5,117 bases of DNA from Elusimicrobiota bacterium. Lineage in GTDB: Bacteria > Elusimicrobiota > Elusimicrobia > F11. The position numbers and the translations under genes were made by a program. The stretch is taken from the NCBI GenBank assembly GCA_022709485.1, contig JAKLIS010000130.1, positions 1 through 5,117 of the forward strand. Direction: 5' to 3'. Below are positions 1 to 5,080 of the stretch, piece by piece. The stretch's first letter is position 1. Each line of letters opens with the position of its first letter. Below the pieces are notes generated by a model, which saw nothing but the letters and a program-made list of their open reading frames with translations, was not told where the DNA came from and searched no databases.

Positions 1-1
1 A

Positions 2-136
2 ATTGGCGCGGCCGCGCGTCACGTCGCGCTCGTCGCGGGTGACGCGATAGCTCGGGCACATCACGCCGCCTTCGATCTTGCGGCAGGCGCCGTTGTTGTT
101 GCACATCTCGACCGCGCCCTGGAAGCCGCCAGCCAA
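2..136 (-). CDS. Internal fragment of an FAD-linked oxidase / Fe-S dehydrogenase (partial at both ends)
   Basis: Read on the - strand, this stretch is open throughout and gives a 45-residue internal piece of the FAD-binding plus Fe-S-binding oxidoreductases (YdiJ-like, D-lactate / D-2-hydroxyacid dehydrogenase type). Visible signatures are EMCNNNGACRK, then MCPSYRVTRDE, then TRGRAN. The cysteines at 101-103, 83-85 and 56-58 belong to the 4Fe-4S ligand region of that family, which lies mid-protein in enzymes of about 1000 residues. There is no start codon with a Shine-Dalgarno and no stop: the fragment is cut at the window edge and at the palindrome 133-140, beyond which the same frame no longer resembles the family. 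GC is about 68% by hand count against roughly 50% just downstream, and the style suggests a high-GC proteobacterium. The family call is firm. Whether the fragment belongs to this genome is doubtful. Confidence 0.8.
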   Translation of the reverse strand, partial: MAGGFQGAVEMCNNNGACRKIEGGVMCPSYRVTRDERDVTRGRAN

Positions 137-140
137 TTGG
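133..140. other. Probable chimeric or rearrangement junction
   Basis: The palindrome CCAATTGG marks the point where a high-GC oxidoreductase fragment read on the - strand changes to a mid-GC coiled-coil gene read on the + strand. The six bases AATTGG also open the window (1-6), so the foreign-looking segment is flanked by the same hexamer. This fits a chimeric read or assembly join through short homology. A genuine recombination scar cannot be excluded from sequence alone. Confidence 0.6.
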
Positions 141-550
141 ATAATTCCGTCCTCACTCTCTCGGTTAAAGAAGCGGAAATGAAAGAATCGTTGAATGAAA
201 TCGAACAGCGGCGCCGGATGGCCCGAGAAGAGCTGCAAAATATTAAAGCCCGGATTGAAGCCTTAAAAGAAAAAGACCTTTTGGGAGAACGAGACGCCGT
301 CATCCGGGAGCTGCGAAATCAAGTGAGCAATTTGAAAGGGCAGCTCAGCTTTCACCGTCAAACCGCGGATGCACTCCGGGCCAAAAAAGCCGCCATTCGA
401 GTTCATGTTGTGAAACCCGCCGAAACGTTGCAAAGTATTGCAAAAGAGTATTACGGCGACGCCAATCAATGGAAGAAAATTTATAATCAAAATCCCGATC
501 AGATTGATCGGGGCCTCCCGAAGGTGGGCGCCAAACTGGTGATCCCATGA
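137..550 (+). CDS. Coiled-coil protein with C-terminal LysM domain (5' end probably missing)
   Basis: The readable part is 137 residues if the TTG at 137 is used, but that codon sits in the junction and has no Shine-Dalgarno. The frame is open upstream to the window edge only because it is antisense to a foreign gene, so the true N-terminus, including any signal peptide, is probably lost. Residues about 8-85 are highly charged and helical (runs such as KESLNEIEQRRR), typical of a coiled coil. Residues about 88-137 form one LysM domain (VHVVKPAETLQSIAKEYYGD, then WKKIYNQNPDQI and a final KLVIP). LysM domains bind peptidoglycan or related GlcNAc glycans, so a periplasmic role is likely, but cell location cannot be read here. 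The stop overlaps the next start (ATGA, 547-550), indicating translational coupling and a shared operon. Confidence 0.75.
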   Translation: MDNSVLTLSVKEAEMKESLNEIEQRRRMAREELQNIKARIEALKEKDLLGERDAVIRELRNQVSNLKGQLSFHRQTADALRAKKAAIRVHVVKPAETLQSIAKEYYGDANQWKKIYNQNPDQIDRGLPKVGAKLVIP

Positions 551-1959
551 CGCCGAAGGAAAAAACCGGCCTTCCCACGCATACCATCCAGGAGTGGCAG
601 GAGCTTCTGCGCGAATACAAAGAATCTTTGGCTCGCCGCCTCTGGGCGCTGCCTCAGGTTTCCGAGCCCGAAAAAGAAATGGTGTATAAGGAATATCTGG
701 CCGATTTGGACCGATTGGAACGGGCCATCGCCCAGTTTCATGATGAGGTGGCTTCCAAAGGGGCGACGTTCAAAGATGAAAACGATCTTTTGAGATCTCT
801 TCTCGGCATCCCCGCCGATGAACTGAGAACGCGGGCATTGGCGCTCAAACAAGAACTTCACACCACCCGGCGGGAAGTCGATGATCTCAAAGGCTCTCTC
901 GACGCCTTGGATCAGAAATCCAAAGAAGCCGAAAACGAAAACGCGCATATGAGAAAGCGCATAAGGGAATTTGAGGAACGAGCGGAAAAATTCCGGGCGG
1001 AGCAGCTCCGAACCCGGGAAGACGACGTCAAATATTTCTCGGAGTCCCAGACAAAGCTGAAAGAAAACTTAAAAGACCTTGAAACGCGCTTAGGCAACTT
1101 AAAAAGTCTTTTTTCGCAGGCGAATTCAGATTTGCTCAAAGAAAAACAAGAAGAAATCACCCAGCTTCAAAAACAGCTTTTGGAGGAAATGGAAGCCACT
1201 CTCAAGAGGAAGCAGGAACTGGTATGGAAGGAAGAGGAAACGTTCGCCAAAGGGGTAGCCAATCGCGTGAGAACGGCGCTCGTCTCTCTTCAAGGGCAGC
1301 TTTTGCTTTCCTTGGAGCGGCTGGGGCTTTTGGACCCCGATTCACGCTCGGAAAGCTTTTGGAAAGCCCGGTTCAACCTATTCATCAAAGGAGCCGGAGA
1401 ATTGAGCGAGAATTTTCAATCTATTCAATCCCAGCTCCAGGAAATTACTTTGACGCTGGATGATTATCTCCATTTAACCCAGCGGGGCGCCTTGGCATGG
1501 GAATCGGTTTCTTTAAAAGATTTGGTACAGAAAGAAATGGCGGAATTTTACGCCGATCGGCGGCCTTCCCTTCAGTTTGAATTCGCCCCGGATAGTTTGG
1601 TCCCGTTTGTGCAAGGAGACAAGGAACTCCTTCAATTTGTGGTGAGCACTTTGATTCGAAACGCCGTCGAGGCCATTGTGGACCAAAAAGGGCGGGTGGC
1701 TGTTGTTCTTAAAAACCGGAGCGACATTAAAAAAGTCCAAATGATTGTCCAAGATTCCGGGGTTGGGATTCCCGAAAGTTTACAGCCGCGGCTCTTTGAG
1801 CCGTTTTTCACAACCAAAGCGGGGCGCAAGGGTTTAAATCTCTGCCGGGCGAAAAAGTATGTGGAGTTGCACGGCGGAAAATTGGAGCTCATCACCACGG
1901 GCGCTCAAGGAAGCTCCTTTCAGCTCGAAGTCCCGGTGGCGGAAGGGAGGCCCGGGTGA
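547..1959 (+). CDS. Soluble histidine-kinase-like protein lacking the phospho-accepting histidine
   Basis: This 470-residue protein has no membrane segment. Residues 12-90 are helical and unrecognised, and about 91-235 form a long coiled coil. A DHp-like helix pair follows (about 232-258 and 285-312), then a HATPase_c domain (about 355-465). The H-box reads FAKGVANRVRTAL, with Asn239 (codon 1261-1263) where His is expected. The N-box is good (IRNAVEAI, Asn372), as are the D/G1 box (DSGVGIP, 403-409) and F-box (LFEPFFTTK, 416-424). The G2 box is GRKGLNL (426-432) instead of GGTGLGL. In the wider family these domains autophosphorylate His and pass phosphate to a receiver; this copy probably cannot. 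ATP binding may survive. The ATG overlaps the previous stop by 4 bp and the stop overlaps the next GTG by 4 bp. No strong Shine-Dalgarno precedes it, so translation probably relies on coupling. The likely partner is the next gene's product. Confidence 0.88.
   Translation: MTPKEKTGLPTHTIQEWQELLREYKESLARRLWALPQVSEPEKEMVYKEYLADLDRLERAIAQFHDEVASKGATFKDENDLLRSLLGIPADELRTRALALKQELHTTRREVDDLKGSLDALDQKSKEAENENAHMRKRIREFEERAEKFRAEQLRTREDDVKYFSESQTKLKENLKDLETRLGNLKSLFSQANSDLLKEKQEEITQLQKQLLEEMEATLKRKQELVWKEEETFAKGVANRVRTALVSLQGQLLLSLERLGLLDPDSRSESFWKARFNLFIKGAGELSENFQSIQSQLQEITLTLDDYLHLTQRGALAWESVSLKDLVQKEMAEFYADRRPSLQFEFAPDSLVPFVQGDKELLQFVVSTLIRNAVEAIVDQKGRVAVVLKNRSDIKKVQMIVQDSGVGIPESLQPRLFEPFFTTKAGRKGLNLCRAKKYVELHGGKLELITTGAQGSSFQLEVPVAEGRPG
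1945..1950 (+). promoter_or_regulatory. Ribosome binding site supporting a GTG start at 1956
   Basis: GGGAGG ends 5 bases before GTG at 1956-1958. Together with the receiver-like opening MSKILLAG, this fixes the start of the next gene inside the last codons of the kinase-like gene. Confidence 0.7.
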
Positions 1960-3143
1960 GCAAAATTCTTTTGGCCGGCCTTCCTGCGAAGGATTCAGAC
2001 CGTCTTCAGAAAATATTCGGGAAAGTCAATGCGCCCTGTGAAGTGTTGTCGACCGTGGACGCCGCGATGGAAAGAATCCCGGCCAATCCACCTGCGTTGG
2101 TTATCGTGTCTTATGAGGGCGCCATGGAACCCATTTGGGGGATGAGCGAAGTCCTCAAAACATCTGCGCCGGTGACGGCCTTTTTAGCGGTTATTCCGGA
2201 CCATAAACTTGAAACCGCCATGAAAGTCATGAAAGCGGGGGCTTACGATTGTGTGACAAGACCCCTTCAAATGCTGGACGTTTTGGCGGCGTCCAAACGA
2301 GCCGCGCGTCAGAAGGGCAGAGCCCTTTTTGTGGGGCGCGTGGAACCCCCGAAGCGCTCCTTGCTTCCGATTTTCTCGGCGGTCCTGGGCGGGTTTCTTT
2401 TGGTCCTTGGGCTTTTAAAAACCTATTACGGGCCGCCTGCGGACCAAATATCCCTGGCGTCGGCCCATTTAACCGGCCTTCAATGGGAGGGGAAAAATTT
2501 GTGGGTGGGGGACTGGTTTGATTCAAATATTCTCTGCTACAAGTTAAAACCCGGCTTAATAAAGAAATTTCGAGGACTGGAAACTCAAGCGCTCTATAAA
2601 ATGGCCGATGGACAGCCCATGCTTTTATGCAATACGCCGAGCGCCATCGTGACCATCGGAACGGATTTAAAAATGCGGAGTCACCAACGGCTCTTGGGGC
2701 TCCCCTCCGTTCAAACGGCATCCATCCCCGGGACCCGGCCCACCGGGCTTGTATGGGATGGAAAGGATATTTGGACCAGTGATTCAGACGGAAGCACGCT
2801 TTATCGCTTTGGAGAAGATTTTAAGGTCATTGAAACCATCAAAAGCATCATTCCTAATCCATCGGGCCTGGCTTATGAAGGACAATCCTTGTGGGTTTTG
2901 GGCGGCTCACCGCTTATGCTGGCGCGGCTCGAAAAAAAGGAATACGGCTATGTGTGGCGGGGGCCCTACGCCGTCAGAAATTTGATGATCGAGGATGTTT
3001 CACCTTCCGGGATGGCCATCGCCTTCGGTCGATTGTGGCTTGTGTCCGGCGGATATCCCATGATGGTGTCGGCTTCCATGGCTGATTTAACGAGGCGAGT
3101 GGCCGGATGGGACGCCGACAAGAACATGAGGGGGGCCGGATAA
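1956..3143 (+). CDS. Degenerate receiver domain, one membrane helix and extracytoplasmic beta-propeller
   Basis: This 395-residue protein has three parts. Residues 1-118 fit a CheY-like receiver fold, clearest in ETAMKVMKAGAYDCVTRP (86-103), but the catalytic set is gone: the acidic pair is Gly8-Leu9, the phospho-accepting Asp is Ser52 (LVIVS), the Thr is Ile80 and the Lys is Arg102. A basic stretch (112-134) leads into one hydrophobic helix (about 136-155), predicting cytoplasmic N-terminus and external C-terminus. Residues about 165-385 carry repeats of the type P-S/T-GL-x-W-x-GK-x-LW at 173, 263, 303 and 351, with a weaker blade near 215-240, as in NHL, Vgb or glutamine-cyclotransferase-like propellers. 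The GTG start overlaps the kinase-like gene. I infer that the propeller senses or binds something outside and the dead receiver relays or anchors inside. The ligand is unknown. The receiver fold could be confirmed by structure prediction. Confidence 0.85.
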   Translation: MSKILLAGLPAKDSDRLQKIFGKVNAPCEVLSTVDAAMERIPANPPALVIVSYEGAMEPIWGMSEVLKTSAPVTAFLAVIPDHKLETAMKVMKAGAYDCVTRPLQMLDVLAASKRAARQKGRALFVGRVEPPKRSLLPIFSAVLGGFLLVLGLLKTYYGPPADQISLASAHLTGLQWEGKNLWVGDWFDSNILCYKLKPGLIKKFRGLETQALYKMADGQPMLLCNTPSAIVTIGTDLKMRSHQRLLGLPSVQTASIPGTRPTGLVWDGKDIWTSDSDGSTLYRFGEDFKVIETIKSIIPNPSGLAYEGQSLWVLGGSPLMLARLEKKEYGYVWRGPYAVRNLMIEDVSPSGMAIAFGRLWLVSGGYPMMVSASMADLTRRVAGWDADKNMRGAG

Positions 3144-3491
3144 ATGGAGATCGAAAGACGCCGATTTCCCCGGTTTTCCACAAGTATCCCGGTGGGGATT
3201 CGGTTCCCTGCGGGCCCCCACAAGGAAGGGTGGGGACGGACAGTGGATGTGAGCGCCGAAGGCCTTCTATTGGAAACCCGGTTTCCCGTTCACGCCGCGG
3301 ACGTCATCTACGTCACCTTCGTTTTGTACGACGGGGCTTTTTTTGAAAATCTGCGGGCCCGCGTGGTGCGGGTCTCCTATCAGGAAGGATTCTATCTGGC
3401 CGGAATCGCTTTTGACGATGTGGTGGACAAACAAACCATGCGGGATGTCATTGCCGCCCTGGCCACCGAAGGCCGCGTCCCTCTTACCTAA
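3144..3491 (+). CDS. PilZ domain protein, predicted c-di-GMP receptor
   Basis: This is a 115-residue single-domain PilZ protein. The two parts of the c-di-GMP signature are present: the arginine motif near the N-terminus (ERRRFPRF, Arg6-x3-Arg10) and DVSAEG (35-40), which matches D/N-x-S-x-x-G. The rest fits the PilZ beta-barrel (VIYVTFVLYDG, then RARVVRVSY and AGIAFDDV). PilZ proteins bind cyclic di-GMP and change activity or partner binding, commonly to control motility, polysaccharide export or attachment. There is no output domain, so it should act by protein contact. ATG follows the previous TAA with no gap, and GAGGGGGG at 3128-3135 is a usable ribosome site 8 bases upstream, so it belongs to the same operon. 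Its partner is most simply the propeller or kinase-like protein; that is inference from position. Confidence 0.9.
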   Translation: MEIERRRFPRFSTSIPVGIRFPAGPHKEGWGRTVDVSAEGLLLETRFPVHAADVIYVTFVLYDGAFFENLRARVVRVSYQEGFYLAGIAFDDVVDKQTMRDVIAALATEGRVPLT

Positions 3492-3500
3492 TAACCTTAC

Positions 3501-3537
3501 CGAAAGTTCCTGAAAATTTGGAACAAAACACGAAAGT
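3501..3537 (+). repeat. Direct repeats CGAAAGT flanking an inverted repeat GTTCC/GGAAC
   Basis: CGAAAGT occurs at 3501-3507 and 3531-3537, 30 bp apart (about three helical turns). Between and overlapping them, GTTCC (3506-3510) and GGAAC (3520-3524) form an inverted repeat with a 9-base spacer. The right arm overlaps the candidate -35 box at 3518-3523. This could be an operator, but repeats this short also occur by chance. Confidence 0.3.
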
Positions 3538-3546
3538 CAATGTTAT
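3518..3546 (+). promoter_or_regulatory. Candidate sigma70-type promoter for the DUF502-DUF3185 pair
   Basis: TTGGAA (3518-3523) is followed after exactly 17 bases by TGTTAT (3541-3546). Each hexamer matches the consensus at four of six positions. It is the best promoter-like pair in the 103-bp gap after the PilZ gene and would start transcription some 40 bases before the DUF502 start codon. The housekeeping sigma consensus of this organism is unknown. Confidence 0.35.
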
Positions 3547-3559
3547 TGGTTTTGGCGCC

Positions 3560-3581
3560 GGAGACGCGAAAAGGAGTCTCC
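3560..3581 (+). promoter_or_regulatory. Small hairpin carrying an AAGGAG in its loop
   Basis: GGAGAC (3560-3565) can pair with GTCTCC (3576-3581) around a 10-base loop. The only Shine-Dalgarno-like sequence of the leader, AAGGAG (3571-3576), lies in the loop and the first base of the 3' arm. It ends 18 bases before the ATG, too far for a normal ribosome site. It may be a translational control element or chance. Confidence 0.25.
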
Positions 3582-3594
3582 TCTCGCCAATTGT

Positions 3595-4263
3595 ATGAAA
3601 GGCAACAATTCCTTTATAAAAACCGTTCTGACAGGGCTCGTGGTTGTTTTGCCCGTGGCTGTTATTGGCGCCACGATCTTCTGGTTATTGCACATGTTGG
3701 AGACTGCGTCGGCTTGGATTTTCCGAGCGGTTTTCCCACCCGACCTTTATTTCCCAGGCGTGGGCGTCGTCATCGGAGTCTTTTTTATCTATTTGGTGGG
3801 GCTCCTCATGAACACGCGGATCGCTCAACAATTATTCAACCGTTGGGAAAACCTTCTGAAACGGATTCCTCTCGTTAAATCGCTTTATGGGGCGGTTCAA
3901 GACATCGTCCAATTTTTTTCAAGTGAGCAGAAACACAGATTCAATAAAGTCGTTTCCCTGGCCATAAAAGATTCGGACATGCGGCTCATCGGTTTTGTGA
4001 CACAGGAAAATCTGTCTTCAATACCTCAAGTGATGGCCGCTTCCGATACGATTGCCGTTTACCTGCCCATGAGCTATCAGATCGGCGGCTACATGGTTCT
4101 GGTCCCACGGTCGGCCGTGGCGTCCATCGATATGTCCGTCGAAGACGCCAGCCGCTTCGTGTTTACGGCGGGAATGTCTATTCAGAAAGGCGAAATTTCC
4201 CCGGACCGGAAAAATGGTCCAGTTGTTGAATCGATAAAAAATGGGGAAAGGAGATCAAAATGA
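3595..4263 (+). CDS. DUF502 family inner-membrane protein
   Basis: This 222-residue protein matches the DUF502 family (bacterial homologues of plant COV/LCV proteins), which has no established biochemical function. Two membrane segments are clear: about 9-31 (starting FIKTVLTGLVVVLP) and about 50-72 (GVGVVIGVFFIYLVGLL). Family-typical blocks follow: IPLVKSLYGAVQDIVQFFSS, then MRLIGFVTQE, VYLPMSYQIGGYMVLVP and IDMSVEDASRFVFTAG. The C-terminal tail is charged. ATG at 3595 is chosen because the family opens with a short basic or polar stretch followed by the first helix, but no Shine-Dalgarno lies at normal spacing. Its TGA overlaps the next ATG. Length and blocks are complete, so I expect a functional product. 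Confidence 0.9.
   Translation: MKGNNSFIKTVLTGLVVVLPVAVIGATIFWLLHMLETASAWIFRAVFPPDLYFPGVGVVIGVFFIYLVGLLMNTRIAQQLFNRWENLLKRIPLVKSLYGAVQDIVQFFSSEQKHRFNKVVSLAIKDSDMRLIGFVTQENLSSIPQVMAASDTIAVYLPMSYQIGGYMVLVPRSAVASIDMSVEDASRFVFTAGMSIQKGEISPDRKNGPVVESIKNGERRSK
4247..4253 (+). promoter_or_regulatory. Ribosome binding site for the DUF3185 gene
   Basis: AAAGGAG lies inside the last codons of the DUF502 gene with a 6-base spacer to the ATG at 4260, a near-ideal site. It is much stronger than anything before the DUF502 start, so the small protein may be made in excess of its neighbour. Confidence 0.75.
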
Positions 4264-4466
4264 ACAAAGGAATATCAATAGCGCTTTTGATTGTGGGAAT
4301 TATTTTAATTATCTATGGCGTCAGCGCGGCAAATTCAATTGGATCCGAGGTGTCACGGTTTTTCACGGGTTCACCGACCGATAAAGCCATTTGGCTTTTG
4401 ATAGGGGGCGTGATCGCGGCGGTTGTCGGGTTTTTCGGTTTGGTCCGAGGGCCGCATAGAGATTGA
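4260..4466 (+). CDS. DUF3185 family small membrane protein
   Basis: This 68-residue protein has two hydrophobic helices, about 5-24 (ISIALLIVGIILIIYGVSAA) and about 43-63 (AIWLLIGGVIAAVVGFFGLV). They are joined by a polar loop reading SEVSRFFTGSPTDKAIW, which is the conserved signature of the DUF3185 family. Function is not established for the family. The ATG overlaps the DUF502 stop (ATGA, 4260-4263) behind a strong ribosome site, so the two membrane proteins are co-translated and may act together. The gene is followed by a GC-rich hairpin, consistent with the end of the transcription unit. Confidence 0.88.
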   Translation: MNKGISIALLIVGIILIIYGVSAANSIGSEVSRFFTGSPTDKAIWLLIGGVIAAVVGFFGLVRGPHRD

Positions 4467-4473
4467 ATGAGTG

Positions 4474-4511
4474 ATTTCCTCCCCGCGTTGTTCAGCGGGG
4501 AGGGGGGAAAT
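4474..4511 (+). terminator. GC-rich bulged hairpin after DUF3185, probable terminator
   Basis: TCCCCGC (4480-4486) pairs with GCGGGGA (4495-4501) around an 8-base loop. The stem either continues directly with CC (4478-4479) to GG (4502-4503), or continues past a 4-base G bulge with ATTTCC (4474-4479) pairing to GGAAAT (4506-4511). There is no clean U-run directly after the GC stem, only the T-rich 4511-4533. It starts 8 bases after the DUF3185 stop, where a terminator is expected. Confidence 0.6.
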
Positions 4512-4604
4512 TAGATTTTCCTTATAAATTTATTCGTTCATTCTCAAAATCGGGTCAAATGTTAAATTGAAAACAAGGAAACTTTATTCATTCCCCTCCT
4601 AACC
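4512..4604. other. AT-rich intergenic stretch with no recognised element
   Basis: This is the AT-rich part of the 249-bp gap between the DUF3185 gene and panD. I see no open frame, RNA gene or strong promoter pair. TATAAA occurs at 4523-4528 without a matching -35, and TTGAAA at 4567-4572 without a -10 at proper spacing. The panD promoter is therefore not assigned; a weak alternative is TTGTAA (4670-4675) with CATTAC (4694-4699), spaced 18 bases. Confidence 0.5.
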
Positions 4605-4642
4605 CCTGCCTGCCGCAGGCAGGCCTGCCCAGGGCAGGCAGG
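4605..4642. repeat. Nested CCTGCC/GGCAGG palindromic repeat
   Basis: CCTGCCTGC (4605-4613) is complementary to GCAGGCAGG at 4615-4623 and to a second copy at 4634-4642. Between them, CCTGCCC (4624-4630) pairs with GGGCAGG (4632-4638), and GGCAGGCCTGCC (4618-4629) is itself a perfect palindrome. Either two small tandem hairpins or one long cruciform can form, but not both. The composition differs sharply from the AT-rich flanks. It resembles the short dispersed palindromic repeats seen many times per genome in some candidate phyla. Copy number cannot be seen in this window. Confidence 0.75.
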
Positions 4643-4702
4643 TTTGCCCGCCACAATTTCCAAATAAGTTGTAAACTCCAGCCAAATTCAATCCATTACT
4701 CG

Positions 4703-4707
4703 AAGGA
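4703..4707 (+). promoter_or_regulatory. Ribosome binding site of panD
   Basis: AAGGA lies 8 bases before the ATG at 4716. It agrees with the family-typical N-terminus MLRRMLRAKIHRA and fixes this start. Confidence 0.7.
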
Positions 4708-4715
4708 AAACCGAA

Positions 4716-5072
4716 ATGTTGAGACGCATGTTACGCGCAAAAATCCACCGGGCCACCATCACGGAATGCCGACTGGATTATGAGGGAAGCATTGAGATTG
4801 ACGGGGCGCTTATGGAAGCCGCCGGGATTTTAGAAAACGAATTTGTTTTGGTGGCCAACGTCAATAACGGCGAACGATTTGAGACCTATGTCATTAAAGC
4901 GCCCAAAAATTCAGGGACCATTGGACTTCGGGGCGCCGCCGCCAGGCTGGGCGCGGTGGGGGATAAAATTATCGTTTTTTCCATCGGATTGTTGGACGAG
5001 AGTGAACTGAAAAATTTTAAGCCCCAACTCGTCTACGTGGATGAAAAAAACAAAATAACGTCGGCAAAATAA
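4716..5072 (+). CDS. panD: Aspartate 1-decarboxylase proenzyme
   Basis: PanD converts L-aspartate to beta-alanine and CO2 for pantothenate and coenzyme A synthesis in the cytoplasm. The 118 residues span the usual PanD length. The proenzyme self-cleaves at Gly-Ser to give a pyruvoyl group. Here Gly24-Ser25 is intact (DYEGSIEID), as are Lys9 and His11 (AKIHRA), Arg54, Thr57 and Tyr58 (GERFETYVI). The GAAAR block is present (73-77), but the residue before it, Asn72 in the E. coli enzyme, is Arg72 here (CGG, 4929-4931). The C-terminal strand (PQLVYVDEKNKI) is normal. The gene sits alone after a 249-bp gap rather than beside panB or panC in view. Autocleavage and activity are expected, with the Arg72 change as the only oddity. 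Confidence 0.95.
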   Translation: MLRRMLRAKIHRATITECRLDYEGSIEIDGALMEAAGILENEFVLVANVNNGERFETYVIKAPKNSGTIGLRGAAARLGAVGDKIIVFSIGLLDESELKNFKPQLVYVDEKNKITSAK

Positions 5073-5080
5073 TCCTTTTA

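Noticed and set aside
8..15. GCGGCCGC (a NotI site) near the window start, suggesting vector or linker.
   Set aside because: It is explained by the conserved TRGRA codons of the oxidoreductase fragment. No other vector sequence is present.
2..136. Extending the LysM gene upstream on the + strand to the window edge, since the frame is open.
   Set aside because: The translated stretch is Ala/Val-rich antisense noise, while the opposite strand matches a known protein family very well. The open frame is a by-product of high-GC coding on the other strand.
61..303. A - strand open frame of 80 codons across the junction.
   Set aside because: It runs in a different frame from the oxidoreductase fragment, mixes two unrelated sequences and resembles nothing known to me.
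499..948. A - strand open frame of 149 codons.
   Set aside because: It lies fully antisense to the 3' end of the LysM gene and the kinase-like gene, whose coding signal is clear. Its translation is rich in Phe and Arg with no domain.
2227..2721. A - strand open frame of 164 codons and an overlapping + strand frame at 2249-2521.
   Set aside because: Both are shadows of the receiver-propeller gene. Their Pro/Arg/Gly-rich translations have no recognisable domain or ribosome site.
3540..3878. A + strand open frame of 112 codons in another frame across the DUF502 start.
   Set aside because: The DUF502 frame shows two membrane helices and family motifs in the same DNA. This frame shows none.
4512..4715. 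A riboswitch, tRNA or CRISPR array in the gap before panD.
   Set aside because: There are no regularly spaced repeats, no tRNA-like cloverleaf and no riboswitch core that I recognise. The only structure is the palindromic repeat.
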